A stretch of 64,000 bases of DNA from Pseudomonas ceruminis (GCF_021602025.1 NZ_BQHW01000021.1:1-64000), one strand, 5' to 3'. Shown: positions 23,360 through 33,403, counted from the stretch's first letter. Notes: a model not told the origin generated them from the letters alone. Program-made: numbers and translations.

Positions 23360-24316
23360 ATGCGAAATCATCTTGTCGTTGCGCTCATCTACAACCAGCT
23401 CTGCACTTTCGAGTTCGGCTGCACGGTGGAGGTGTTCGCCCTGCAGCGTGCAGAGCTCGGCGTGCCCTGGTACGACTTCGGGACGCACGCAGTCGACGAC
23501 GGGCCCATCGCCGCAGCGGGCGGCATCACCATCACGCCCAGCGCTAGCGCGGACCTGCTGGAACGTGCCGATACCATCATCGTGCCGGGCTGGCGCGGTG
23601 TGGAAAGCGCCGTACCGGACTCGCTCATCCAGGACCTTCGAGCCGCCCATGCGCGTGGCGCACGCCTGTGCTCGATTTGTACCGGGGCCTTCGTGCTCGC
23701 CGCCGCCGGCTTGCTCGATGGCCACAAGGTCACGACTCACTGGCGCTTCGCCGACCTTCTGGCCAGCAGGTATCCGCAGCTGACGGTATTGCCCAATGAA
23801 CTTTACGTCGACGAGGGCAGCCTCGTGACCGCCGCCGGCTCGGCGGCTGGCCTGGACATGATGCTGCACCTGGTGCGCAAGGATCACGGTTCCCGGGTCG
23901 CCAATATGGTCGCTCAGCGCATGGTGGTACCACCGCATCGCGAAGGCGGCCAGTCGCAATACGCCACCCGACAGCTGGTCAGCAGCAGTGATGCGCCCAT
24001 CTCCAGGGTGATGGAGTGGGTGCGCAACGATCTGCAGCGCCGCATCACTGTCAAGGACATGGCCGACAAGGCCGGGGTCAGTACCCGCACCCTGCACCGG
24101 AGCTTCATGCACTCGACAGGGCTGACGCCCTGTGACTGGTTACTGGGCGAACGCGTGGCCTATGCCAGGGAATTGCTGGAGTCTCCCAAGATACGATTAA
24201 CCGAGGTGGTGGAGAAAAGCGGGTTCGGCTCTGAAGAGTCCTTCAGACGTCACTTCCGCAATTTGGTGGGGGTCAATCCCACGCGTTACCGTCGTCAGTT
24301 CGTGCAGCGGCTATAG
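23360..24316 (+). CDS. GlxA/FtrA-type AraC regulator with DJ-1-like domain
   Basis: A 318-residue regulator in two parts. Residues about 1-190 are a DJ-1/PfpI-like domain that keeps the elbow SICTGAFVLAAAGLLDG with Cys107 and HKVTTHWRFADL. Residues about 215-318 are an AraC DNA-binding domain (ITVKDMADKAGVSTRTLHRSF and VVEKSGFGSEESFRRHFRNLVGVNPTRYR). Such proteins activate catabolic genes after sensing a nitrogenous or other small ligand in the DJ-1 domain. It is divergent from the stand-alone DJ-1 enzyme at 22645, which shares the same CTGAF elbow, so sensor and enzyme may recognise related compounds. No strong ribosome site is visible before the ATG. Confidence 0.85.
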   Translation: MRNHLVVALIYNQLCTFEFGCTVEVFALQRAELGVPWYDFGTHAVDDGPIAAAGGITITPSASADLLERADTIIVPGWRGVESAVPDSLIQDLRAAHARGARLCSICTGAFVLAAAGLLDGHKVTTHWRFADLLASRYPQLTVLPNELYVDEGSLVTAAGSAAGLDMMLHLVRKDHGSRVANMVAQRMVVPPHREGGQSQYATRQLVSSSDAPISRVMEWVRNDLQRRITVKDMADKAGVSTRTLHRSFMHSTGLTPCDWLLGERVAYARELLESPKIRLTEVVEKSGFGSEESFRRHFRNLVGVNPTRYRRQFVQRL

Positions 24317-24710
24317 TCGCTCTGCTTCGCCGCTAGATAGCGGTCGATGCTTTGCTCGATCTGCTGCATCAGCGCAATTGACCTGGGTCCGTGACAGCGT
24401 AAGCTATTACCGCACCTGACACCTTACCGATGGAGCCCGGATGGCTAATGAGGTGTCTTCTGAAGCGATGCGGCTCGTATTGCTTCTATACGCAAACATT
24501 TCCTGACTTAGTACCACCTGCACTTGAACCTACTCAATGAAGGCAACCGACAACTGGGAAGTACGGGCCGCAGCGTGAGTAAGGCGCGTACCTTCAAAAA
24601 GTAGTCCATCCTCCCATGTCCCTTGGCGGAAGGCCTGTTTCGCGCCCTTTGGGTGGCTGTCATTCCTTGCCTTTCCTCCTGCCTCCTCATTACCCGCGGG
24701 CGGAGCTTCG
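24317..24710. other. Intergenic stretch left of the IS3-family element
   Basis: About 394 bases with no convincing gene on either strand. A minus-strand frame here (reading ...GNEEAGGKARND...) looks familiar as a recurrent spurious translation in Pseudomonas genomes, which suggests a repeated noncoding sequence. I cannot assign it. No sequence matching the missing 5' end of the gene right of the IS was recognised. Confidence 0.35.
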
Positions 24711-24774
24711 TGTAGTGGTCTACTAACCCCGGACACCCATTTAGGCGAGAATGCTCGCCACAGAGAGGTGTCCG

Positions 24775-25937
<1,163 letters not shown>

Positions 25938-25949
25938 CCACTACATGTT

Positions 25950-26735
25950 TTGGACATCATTGAGAGCTACGGAGGCAGAAGTGTTCTCCAAGAGGACGCT
26001 GATAGCTACCGCAGGATCTGGAAAATCAAGGCACGCCTCAGGGAAAAACTTGAAGGTACTTATGGAGGGGTTCCTTCCTCCAAGCCTGAGGTGGAGTCGC
26101 CGGTGATGACGATGGACTGGTCGACCTTCTACGTTGCGATTCAGAAGGACAAGATACACGGTTTCGAAGATCGCCTGGCCATGCTGGATCAGGTCGCCAG
26201 CCACTTCACCAGTGCGCAGCACTTCAATGACATCCCACTGCAGGCGCGGCTTGGAATTGCAGGCCTCAGGAGCACGGACATCGACCATCCAGAATGGTTT
26301 GGATCAATGACTGGAGCGGGCAAGTTCTACAGCTTGATGAACGCTAGCGCACCAGCCTTCTCAATAGCGCTGGACGCTATTCCTCTCAAAGGGGCGGTGA
26401 CCAAAGATCAGTACGACACCTTCATCAGGGAGTTCATCAAGGGGTTTCCAGCCGGCAGGCATGGACTGGGTACGGCTACTCGCCTGCTTTCCATGAAGCG
26501 CCCCGATGTTTTCTTGTGTGTCGATGCACAGAATAGAGGTCAATTGGCACGAGATGTAGGCATGGTACGAGCTGACAAGCTCGACTATGACCGCTACTGG
26601 CCAGAAGTCGTGGAGCGTATTCAGGAAGCACCATGGTGGAAGTCACCTATGCCCAGCGGCGGTAACGAAGCTAAAGCTTGGCGTGCACGGGCAGCCATGC
26701 TGGATGCAATCTTCTATCAAGAAAAGAAAAAATGA
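25950..26735 (+). CDS. Hypothetical protein, probably 5'-truncated by the IS
   Basis: The frame runs straight out of the right end of the IS and has no ribosome site; the first possible start is TTG at 25950, the next ATG at about 26103. It encodes up to 261 residues with a conserved-looking C-terminal half (LGTATRLLSMKRPDVFLCVDAQNRGQLARDVG, then YDRYWPEVVERIQEAPWW). I do not recognise the family. I have a weak impression of proteins linked to restriction systems but cannot support it. The upstream part of the gene is not found left of the IS, so insertion was accompanied by a deletion. Confidence 0.55.
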   Translation: MDIIESYGGRSVLQEDADSYRRIWKIKARLREKLEGTYGGVPSSKPEVESPVMTMDWSTFYVAIQKDKIHGFEDRLAMLDQVASHFTSAQHFNDIPLQARLGIAGLRSTDIDHPEWFGSMTGAGKFYSLMNASAPAFSIALDAIPLKGAVTKDQYDTFIREFIKGFPAGRHGLGTATRLLSMKRPDVFLCVDAQNRGQLARDVGMVRADKLDYDRYWPEVVERIQEAPWWKSPMPSGGNEAKAWRARAAMLDAIFYQEKKK

Positions 26736-26972
26736 ATGCGCCTTGTTGAGCCGGACGTAGGGCCCATCCCCATTGCGGAGAATCGGAAACCTGGCTGCCG
26801 GCGCCACCCTCTGCGCTGATTACGCGTAGACGGGAGGGGGCGCCCACACCCAGTTGAAATGCAGCGCTGGAACGCCCCAATCCCTTCTATCCTAATGCTC
26901 ATCGGGTATTTAGAATTCACGACCCTGCGCCCTATAGTCTGGTTTTTTCAACTAAACGTTCGGATCTTTACT

Positions 26973-27440
26973 GTGGCCAAATCCACTTCGCTTTTTGAAT
27001 CGTTACGTCAGGAAATTGATGAGTTGGCCTTGCAACTCGGTGTGAGCTCTATCCTTGTCATGCGTTCTCTGCCCCAGCACATGCAGGTTTTGGCTTCGGG
27101 TGGGCGTCATGAAGACACCTATCCCATTGGTGCCGAGGGCAAGAAAAGCACTTTGGCCCACAACGGCCAGGCGCTGTATTGTGAACGCGTGGTGGATACC
27201 GACCAGCCGCTCTATGTCAAAGACTCCCGCCTGGAAGCGGACTGGGCGGGCAATGAAGATGAAGTGGAGTTCGGCTTGAGCAACTATCTGGGCTATCCGG
27301 TACACGGGCCGGATGGTGAGGTGTATGGCACCGTGTGCGCTTTGCACGAAGAGGCCAAGGAATATACCGCCGAAGAACAGGCCGCCCTGGATGGGTTGCG
27401 CAAGAAGGTTGAAGCACTGTTGGCGCTGGAGTCCAAATAA
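26973..27440 (+). CDS. GAF-domain protein
   Basis: A 155-residue cytosolic protein formed by one GAF domain: VSSILVMRSLPQHMQVLAS, KSTLAHNGQALYCERVVDTDQPLYVKDSR, and the closing LSNYLGYPVHGPDGEVYGTVCALHEE. GAF domains bind small ligands or detect redox state. This one lacks an output domain and could be a sensor subunit. The start is taken as GTG at 26973-26975 with GGAT seven bases upstream; longer in-frame starts add an atypical hydrophobic leader. It marks the return to ordinary chromosomal genes. Confidence 0.75.
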   Translation: MAKSTSLFESLRQEIDELALQLGVSSILVMRSLPQHMQVLASGGRHEDTYPIGAEGKKSTLAHNGQALYCERVVDTDQPLYVKDSRLEADWAGNEDEVEFGLSNYLGYPVHGPDGEVYGTVCALHEEAKEYTAEEQAALDGLRKKVEALLALESK

Positions 27441-27495
27441 TCCCGGTAGGGCGAAACCTAGGCAGAGGCTTGCCAACAACGTTCCTCCACCTGCA

Positions 27496-27909
27496 CTAAA
27501 ACTCCACCTTGCCCCGCCCCGCCTTCACGGTGCTGCGCCTGGCTTTTCCTTCGAGGCGGCGGGTCTTCGAGCCGAGGGTTGGCTTGGTTGGGTGGCGTTT
27601 TTTCTGGGTCTTGCCGGCAGTGATGATCAACTCGGCAAGACGCGCCAGTACATCAGCACGGTTCTGCTCCTGGGTACGGTACTGCTGGCCCTTGATGATC
27701 AACACACCGTCGCCAGTGATACGGCTGTCACGCAGCGCCAACAGCCGCTCCTTGTAAAACTCGGGCAGCGATGAGGCCGGGATGTCGAAGCGCAGGTGCA
27801 CGGCGCTGGACACCTTGTTGACATTCTGCCCACCCGCGCCTTGAGCGCGAATGTAGGTTAGTTCGATGTCGGCATCCGGCAGATGCACGTTATTGGAGAT
27901 GCTCAGCAT
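27496..27909 (-). CDS. arfB: Alternative ribosome-rescue factor ArfB (YaeJ)
   Basis: A 137-residue protein starting MLSISNNVHLPDADIELTYIR, with the catalytic GGQ motif at 26-28 (GAGGQNVNKVSSAVHLRFD) and a basic C-terminal tail (KTQKKRHPTKPTLGSKTRRLEGKARRSTVK) that enters the empty mRNA channel. ArfB hydrolyses peptidyl-tRNA on stalled ribosomes. The length fits the E. coli protein. The internal ATG at 27907-27909 matches the family start; the longer frame upstream does not. The 3' side faces the GAF gene in convergent orientation. Confidence 0.92.
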   Translation of the reverse strand: MLSISNNVHLPDADIELTYIRAQGAGGQNVNKVSSAVHLRFDIPASSLPEFYKERLLALRDSRITGDGVLIIKGQQYRTQEQNRADVLARLAELIITAGKTQKKRHPTKPTLGSKTRRLEGKARRSTVKAGRGKVEF

Positions 27910-28235
27910 GACATGGCCCTTGTAATCACCCGCATTATCACAGGCTCCGCTGCTCTCCCATAGAACAACACACAATTTCTTGTCCGCAGGCTACCAGGTA
28001 ACATTGCTCGAGGTGCGTTCCTGCGCCAGGTGTTCACGATGTTGGGACTTTTCTTTCACTCAATTTTCACGCCGTCTGAGAGAAATTCAAGCTATCCCTA
28101 CGTGATAGACCTTGCCCGCCTAGCAGCGGGCTTTCTTTTGCCCGCATTTCTTGCTTCGCCAGGCCATTCGTCTGCTGGACTGTCTGCTTGCAAGCCTGGG
28201 GTTGTCCTCTAAGGACACCAGCCAGAGCCTTTCTC
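27910..28235. other. Intergenic stretch with a possible small RNA
   Basis: About 326 bases between arfB (minus) and the OBAP gene (plus). It contains a strong plus-strand terminator at 28114-28139 that no plus-strand protein gene explains. A CTATC/GATAG hairpin lies just before it. A small RNA starting around 28000 is possible; no promoter could be placed with confidence. Confidence 0.4.
28114..28139 (+). terminator. Rho-independent terminator, orphan
   Basis: GCCCGC and GCGGGC form a perfect stem with a six-base loop, followed by TTTCTTTT on the plus strand. No protein gene ends upstream on that strand, so it may end a small RNA. Confidence 0.65.
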
Positions 28236-29030
28236 ATGCGACAGTTCCTGCCATCCATATCCCTTCCGCTAGCCTGCAGCCTGCTGTGGGCTTGCACTGC
28301 TGCTGACACCAACTCGCCGGTCGAGACACCCGGCAGGCCAGCGTCGGCGACTACCCAGCTGCTGGAAGCCGGCGCAGCGGCGCTGCAGGTCAAGCCTCCC
28401 ATTGATGCCATCAACGCGTACCTGGATGGTTTCCACTTCTACAACGGTCATCCCGACGTGCAGATGGAGGCTCATCACTACTGCTCCATCCTCAATGAAG
28501 ATGTTATCCAATGCGTCATCTTCGACGGCAATACAAAGGATGCGAAGATCATGGGCATTGAATACATCATCGACGAGAAACTGTTTGCTGGGTTGCCGAT
28601 CAAGGAAAAGGCGATGTGGCATAGCCATGGGTATGAGGTTTCTTCCGGCCAGTTGGTTGCCCCAGGGATTCCTGCGCCTGCCGAACATTCGCTCATGCAG
28701 CGACTGGCACATACCTACGGTAAAACCTGGCACACCTGGCATACCGACCAGGACAAGACGCTCCCTGTGGGTGTTCCGCAGTTGATGATGGGCTTCACTG
28801 CCGACGGCCAGGCAGACCCGAAGATGGTTGAGCAACGCAACCGGCGCCTGGGAATAGATCCAGCCAAAACCAAAGCTCAGCGGGCCGACATTCGAAAACC
28901 CGCGGCCGATCCCGATGCCGATGGCTGGCAACGGGGCAATATCATCCAACTCGAAGACCCAACAGGCTCACATCTGCATCGTCCTGCTCGCGCGACGCCG
29001 ACGACGACCAACAGCCGTGCGAGCGAATGA
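28236..29030 (+). CDS. OBAP-family (DUF1264) lipoprotein
   Basis: A 264-residue protein. The N-terminus MRQFLPSISLPLACSLLWAC is a lipoprotein signal with the lipid-carrying Cys at about 20. The mature part contains the oil-body-associated-protein signature: DAINAYLDGFHFYNGHPDVQMEAHHYCSILNEDVIQCVIFDG, GIEYIIDEKLF, MWHSHGYEVSSGQLVAPG. Bacterial members are envelope lipoproteins of unknown function. The ATG at 28236 is chosen because it places the signal correctly; an upstream ATG would add 16 polar residues. The 60-residue C-terminal tail is low in complexity. Confidence 0.85.
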   Translation: MRQFLPSISLPLACSLLWACTAADTNSPVETPGRPASATTQLLEAGAAALQVKPPIDAINAYLDGFHFYNGHPDVQMEAHHYCSILNEDVIQCVIFDGNTKDAKIMGIEYIIDEKLFAGLPIKEKAMWHSHGYEVSSGQLVAPGIPAPAEHSLMQRLAHTYGKTWHTWHTDQDKTLPVGVPQLMMGFTADGQADPKMVEQRNRRLGIDPAKTKAQRADIRKPAADPDADGWQRGNIIQLEDPTGSHLHRPARATPTTTNSRASE

Positions 29031-29061
29031 CACATCTCAGTAATCAGTGGAGAGTAACCGC

Positions 29062-29298
29062 ATGACAGATCAGATTACTCAGCTCGACGAGGACCTCAAG
29101 GTGCTCGACCAGATCGCCGATGAACTCGAACGCCAAGTAGCACCGTGCCCGGTTACGCGTCTTTTACTGCTCGCCTGGCTAACCGAGTGGGTGCGAGGCC
29201 GGGAAAGCCAGGCAGGCTTGGCGCAAGATCGGTCTTCCCTCCCCCAACCCTTGAAAACGGCCTATGCGGCGTGGATTCACCAAGGCGGCGGTCGCTAG
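29062..29298 (+). CDS. Small hypothetical protein, 78 residues
   Basis: Begins MTDQITQLDEDLKVLDQIADEL with GGAGAG about nine bases before the ATG. It is acidic and helical at the N-terminus, has no signal or membrane segment, and matches no family I know. It lies 31 bases after the OBAP gene on the same strand, so the two may be co-transcribed. Its 3' end converges with the kinase-like gene. Confidence 0.55.
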   Translation: MTDQITQLDEDLKVLDQIADELERQVAPCPVTRLLLLAWLTEWVRGRESQAGLAQDRSSLPQPLKTAYAAWIHQGGGR

Positions 29299-29309
29299 CG
29301 ATGGTCTTA

Positions 29310-29927
29310 TCAGGCGCGTCCAAGCACGCTATAGATCTCGCAAACCACCTGCATCGTCGCGGCTTCAATCGTTCCTTCATTGCGGCATAAAAACCACCCC
29401 TGCTCCGCAACCGCCTGCTCGAACGCCTGGGTAGACGCTACCTGTTCTTCAAGCCTGAACATCACCGTACTGCTCAACCCCCGCCGGCGTGCCATTGCCC
29501 TCGCCCATGAAATCTCAGGGTCGGTGACAACACCGACGTGCAGGTCTGGCACCCGCACGTTACGCGACAGGTTCAACTGGAGAATCTGCGTAAACGGAAC
29601 GATCCGGCGAAAGGCGGCTTCAGACGGGTACCAGCGGTCAATCAGGATGATGCTGTCCGGCGGCTGCTTAGGCAGCACTTGCTGGGAAATCCAATGGCGG
29701 CTGTCAGCGAAGCGTTCACAGACTTCCACTTCCAATTCGCGAGAGGGGTGGCGCACCAGCGCATTGACCAGCGCCATGGTATCCCCCCTGAAAGGATCGC
29801 TTTTACTCTCGCTCAGGCGGATCACCTTCCTGTTGTCTGCCCTCAATGCTTGGGTGATGGCCTCCAACAGCGTGGTTTTGCCAGCCCCTTTGGGCCCATC
29901 TAGTGACACAAACAGCGGACGATTCAT
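29310..29927 (-). CDS. Thymidylate-kinase-like P-loop kinase
   Basis: A 205-residue protein starting MNRPLFVSLDGPKGAGKTTLLEAI, with a Walker A loop at 11-19, a central SIILIDRWYPSEAAFRR (DRW, as in the thymidylate-kinase DRY/DRW motif), and a lid-like ARAMARRRGLSS. The layout follows the thymidylate-kinase family, but differences from the housekeeping Tmk suggest a nucleoside- or small-molecule-kinase paralogue. The ATG at 29925-29927 is preferred because the P-loop then sits at the usual distance. Confidence 0.7.
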   Translation of the reverse strand: MNRPLFVSLDGPKGAGKTTLLEAITQALRADNRKVIRLSESKSDPFRGDTMALVNALVRHPSRELEVEVCERFADSRHWISQQVLPKQPPDSIILIDRWYPSEAAFRRIVPFTQILQLNLSRNVRVPDLHVGVVTDPEISWARAMARRRGLSSTVMFRLEEQVASTQAFEQAVAEQGWFLCRNEGTIEAATMQVVCEIYSVLGRA

Positions 29928-29975
29928 TTTCAGGCAACGCGTGGAATAGGCAGTGCTGACCACTCTACCCCATCC

Positions 29976-30398
29976 TTACATCAAGCAATAAAACTCACTG
30001 ACCTGCGCCACGATTTCACCCCTCGCATCATACAAGCGCGCTTCGGGCGTCAACGCGATCGACCGCGCCTGAAGCACATAACGTTGCCCCGCCGCAAAAT
30101 GATCGTAATTCACCGTCAAGTAGCACTCCCGCACGGATAGCCCGCCCATGATGCTCATCCCACCGCCGCCGGTGGCGTCGTAGTCGAACCTGACAATCAG
30201 CTCATGCCTGCCAGGGGTGACCTGAAAAAAACGCCCATCACTCAGCCGTTGCTCGTCCAGCCGCTCAGCCATCAGCACCCTGTCGTTGGGGAACGGTATG
30301 GACAGATCGACCCAGGCCATCCCTGGATCGGCGGCTGGCAATGGCGACTGGCACGCCGCCAGGACGCTGGCGGCGACTGATAACACTATCCGGCGCAT
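29976..30398 (-). CDS. Small lipoprotein of unknown function
   Basis: A 140-residue protein. MRRIVLSVAASVLAACQSP is a lipoprotein signal with lipobox LAAC (Cys near 16). The mature part is a compact beta-rich domain (FFQVTPGRHELIVRFDYDA, GLSVRECYLTVNYDHFAAGQRYVLQAR), similar in style to small envelope proteins that bind or sense outer-membrane state. AGGG lies nine bases before the chosen ATG. I do not recognise the family. Confidence 0.7.
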   Translation of the reverse strand: MRRIVLSVAASVLAACQSPLPAADPGMAWVDLSIPFPNDRVLMAERLDEQRLSDGRFFQVTPGRHELIVRFDYDATGGGGMSIMGGLSVRECYLTVNYDHFAAGQRYVLQARSIALTPEARLYDARGEIVAQVSEFYCLM

Positions 30399-30708
30399 GA
30401 TCGATGCCCTATGCATTACTACGTCAAGCGTAGCCTTGGCAAAACATAACATTGTCAGGCCCTACGCGATTGCAACACCGCCCTCAGGAAAAAAAAGCAG
30501 GATGTTGTGCGCAGAATTCGTTTGAGATGCACGCCCACTTTGTCCATGGTTGCCACCCTGATAGCCATTGCCTGAAAAAAGGCTACAGGGCGTGGACCCA
30601 GGCACATGACGATGCCTGTGTGGGGGGCGACAGGTGCTGCCGGCGTTGAGTCAACGCATGCGGCGCAACCGTTGCCAACTCCTCCCAATAATAAGAGAGA
30701 ACAAGGAA

Positions 30709-32082
30709 ATGCAATCCAACAGTCTCAAGCAAAGCCTGAAACAACGGCATATCACCATGATTGCCCTAGGTGGTGTGATCGGTGCAGGGCTTTTCATGGG
30801 CTCCGGCAAATTGATCGCCGCTGCCGGGCCTGCGGCAATCCTGTCGTACTTCATCGGCGGCCTGGTGGTCACCCTGGTGATGTTCATGCTGGGCGAGATG
30901 GCCTGCCGCAACCCAGATGCAGGCTCGTTTTCAACCTACGCCAATACCTACCTGGGGGACTGGGCGGGCTTTGCCGTCGGCTGGCTGTACTGGTTCAAGT
31001 CGATGATGACCATTACCCTGGAAGCCGTGCTGCTGGGCGCCATCCTGCATGATTTTCTGCCGTGGCTGCCGATCTGGGCCGGCGCCTTCTTCATGCTGGT
31101 GACCTTGATGGCGAGCAACGCCTATTCGGTCAAATCCTTTGCGGAAATGGAGTATTGGCTGGCGGCGATGAAGGTTGCCACCATCGTCATCTTCATGGCG
31201 CTGGGCATCTCGATCCTGCTCGGCATGCACAGTGACATCCCCTCCCCTGGTTGGGTCAACCTGACCGCTCACGACGGGTTCATGCCCAACGGGCTGTCGC
31301 CCGTGATGGCGGGCGTCGTCGTGGTGATCTTCTCGTTGGGTGGCAGCGAAATTGCCGCCGTTGCGGCCGGTGAGTCGGAAAACCCTCGCAAGAACGTCAT
31401 TCGCGCCATCAAGAGTGTGATTGTGCGGGTGATGCTGTTTTACGTCGGTTCCGTCTCGATTCTGATCCTTTGCCTGCCCTGGACGGACACGGACAACCTG
31501 GCCTCCCCGTATGTTTCGCTGTTCAGCCTGGCTGGGTTCAGTGGCGCCGCGGTGGCGATGAAGATCGTGCTGTTCATCTCGTTCATGTCGGTGATGAACT
31601 CGTTCATGTTCTCCAACTCACGCATGCTGTTTTCCCTCAGCCAACGTGGGCATGCGCCAAAGCTGTTCTCGCGCACCACGTCCAAAGGAGTGCCGCTCAA
31701 TGCGCTGTTGCTCAGCCTGAGCATTTGCTTGTTGATTCTGACGGTACACTTTGTCAGTGGCGGCGACTTGTTCATGACCCTGGCCAAAAGCAGCGGAACA
31801 TTCGTGATGATCGTGTGGGTCTTCATCATCATCGCCCACTTCGCCATGCGCTGGAAAACCCGGCATGAAGCGGTTGATCCGACAGCCTTCCGGGCGTGGT
31901 TCTTCCCCTATGCCAATCTCGTTGCCTTGCTGGCACTGCTGGGGGTGATCGTTACCCAAGCGTTCGATCCGGCATCGCGGTTCCAGTTCTGGTTCACCAC
32001 CGTCACAGCACTGGTTGTGGTCGCCGCGTATTTCGTGATGCGCAGTCGATTGGGGGAGAAGTCGGTGGGCTATGCAGGCTAG
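30709..32082 (+). CDS. Amino acid permease of the APC superfamily (GABA/Asn-permease type)
   Basis: A 457-residue inner-membrane transporter with about 12 helices. The N-terminal signature LKQRHITMIALGGVIGAGLFMGSG is the family's substrate-binding start of helix 1. FSLGGSEIAAVAAGESENPRKNVIRAIKSV is the conserved loop. Members import amino acids such as GABA, asparagine, proline or aromatics with protons. AAGGA six bases before the ATG fixes the start over an upstream GTG/ATG. No biosynthetic or catabolic partner gene is adjacent, so substrate is undetermined. Confidence 0.88.
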   Translation: MQSNSLKQSLKQRHITMIALGGVIGAGLFMGSGKLIAAAGPAAILSYFIGGLVVTLVMFMLGEMACRNPDAGSFSTYANTYLGDWAGFAVGWLYWFKSMMTITLEAVLLGAILHDFLPWLPIWAGAFFMLVTLMASNAYSVKSFAEMEYWLAAMKVATIVIFMALGISILLGMHSDIPSPGWVNLTAHDGFMPNGLSPVMAGVVVVIFSLGGSEIAAVAAGESENPRKNVIRAIKSVIVRVMLFYVGSVSILILCLPWTDTDNLASPYVSLFSLAGFSGAAVAMKIVLFISFMSVMNSFMFSNSRMLFSLSQRGHAPKLFSRTTSKGVPLNALLLSLSICLLILTVHFVSGGDLFMTLAKSSGTFVMIVWVFIIIAHFAMRWKTRHEAVDPTAFRAWFFPYANLVALLALLGVIVTQAFDPASRFQFWFTTVTALVVVAAYFVMRSRLGEKSVGYAG

Positions 32083-32214
32083 CGCCAGCCACACAAGACG
32101 CTCGTTCGGCCAAAGCAGATGGAAAGAGTGCCACACCGCCATGACAAAGCTGCACCCACCGCCCTTGGGCGCTATGGTAGGTGTCATCTCGCACCATCTG
32201 CCACGGAGGCGGCC

Positions 32215-32385
32215 ATGACACTTTTTTGCCGGCTTAGCTTGTTGATCCTGATCGCCGGTACGCTGCTGGGCAACATCGTCATTGCCAGTATCGGGCTGGT
32301 TGGCCTGTGTGGCGCCGCCGTTTATATCGACATCCGTAAGGATGCTGCCGTACCCACGCCCCGCGAGCCGGAGTTCCTGGCCTAG
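32215..32385 (+). CDS. Small membrane protein, 56 residues
   Basis: MTLFCRLSLLILIAGTLLGN continues into IVIASIGLVGLCGAAVYIDIRKD, giving one long or two short hydrophobic helices followed by a short polar tail. GGAGG lies six bases before the ATG, which makes it likely to be translated. It is a candidate inner-membrane small protein of unknown role. Confidence 0.6.
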   Translation: MTLFCRLSLLILIAGTLLGNIVIASIGLVGLCGAAVYIDIRKDAAVPTPREPEFLA

Positions 32386-32448
32386 CCTACCCCTGACTCA
32401 ACCAGGGTTGGCACAGGCCAGGGCTAGCCCGGCCTGTGCTGGCTTGGC

Positions 32449-32721
32449 TCAATTGTCCAGTTCATCCTTGGTAATGGCACCGCTTTGCGGGTCGACGTGG
32501 AATTCGTAACGCTTGCCGTCCGCTTTCAGGCCTTCACCCTCCCAATGGCCGTCATCGGCCTCGATCTTGGTGATCTGGGTGTAACCGGCGCCTTTGAGTG
32601 CCGCTTCGGCCTGGTCCTTGGTTACCTTCCAGTCTGCGCCAGGCTGGTCGGCCCAAGCAGAGGAAGCACCCAAGGCACCTGCCAGTGCCAGGCCAGTGAA
32701 CAGTCGAGTCATCGCTTTCAT
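32449..32721 (-). CDS. Periplasmic PepSY-domain protein
   Basis: A 90-residue protein with a clear signal peptide (MTRLFTGLALAGALGASSAWA) and a PepSY domain (WKVTKDQAEAALKGAGYTQITKIEADDGHWEGEGLKADGKRYEFHVDPQSGAI). PepSY modules are thought to bind peptides or restrain proteases in the periplasm. A purine-rich ribosome site (GGAAGG) lies before the ATG. Single-gene unit. Confidence 0.85.
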   Translation of the reverse strand: MKAMTRLFTGLALAGALGASSAWADQPGADWKVTKDQAEAALKGAGYTQITKIEADDGHWEGEGLKADGKRYEFHVDPQSGAITKDELDN

Positions 32722-32953
32722 TGATTACCTTCCTTTTATGGACACACTGTGAAGTTGTGACCCAAGCACCGCCGCTGCAGTTCAGCCGGCTTTCAACCAT
32801 CGCAGTGGTAACAGATGCCTCCCTGCTAAATATTGGGCCGAGGTTCCTTAAAGCGTCTCGTCCGGAAAGCTGAAATTCTTTGCAGAGGGCAGACTGTGCG
32901 CTGTGTCACAACTGAACACAGAGCATCCTGTGTTCGACATGAGGTAAACGATC

Positions 32954-33280
32954 ATGGCTAACAATCAAGACAGGGGCGCGAATCAGGGAGGCAGCGCCAG
33001 CAGCAACCAGGGCCAGACCGGTGGGCAGCCAGCGGGGGGCAATGTCGCCGGTGACCCGGGGCGTGGCGCCGACGCCGAGCAAGGCGGACAAAAAGGCGGC
33101 AAGATGCCAGATGACCAACGCAACAAGGACTGGCAGCGTTCCTCGGACGCTGGGCAGAAAGGCGGCCAGAGGACCGATGAAGGCAACATGGGCCAAGGCG
33201 CCGATGAAACGTCCGAACCTGGCAGCATGGGTGGTCAGGGCCAGCGAGGAGGCACTCAGAAGCCGGACGACCAACGCTGA
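32954..33280 (+). CDS. KGG-repeat stress protein (YciG/Con-10-like)
   Basis: A 108-residue hydrophilic, glycine- and glutamine-rich protein with at least two KGG motifs (GGQKGGKMPDDQRNKDWQ and GQKGGQRTDEGN). Such proteins are probably disordered and are induced in stationary phase or stress; in enterobacteria yciG depends on RpoS. GAGGT eight bases before the ATG supports the start. The 230-base upstream region has no gene and should carry its promoter. Confidence 0.75.
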   Translation: MANNQDRGANQGGSASSNQGQTGGQPAGGNVAGDPGRGADAEQGGQKGGKMPDDQRNKDWQRSSDAGQKGGQRTDEGNMGQGADETSEPGSMGGQGQRGGTQKPDDQR

Positions 33281-33403
33281 TACGCCATGAACAGTGCCAG
33301 GGCGGCCATGCCGCTCTGGCACGCTGGTTATACCCCCCCACCCTCGCCTATCCTGTCCCCAACGCCTGGCGCGCCGCGCCGTCGAAGGGGGCCTGCATTT
33401 TTC

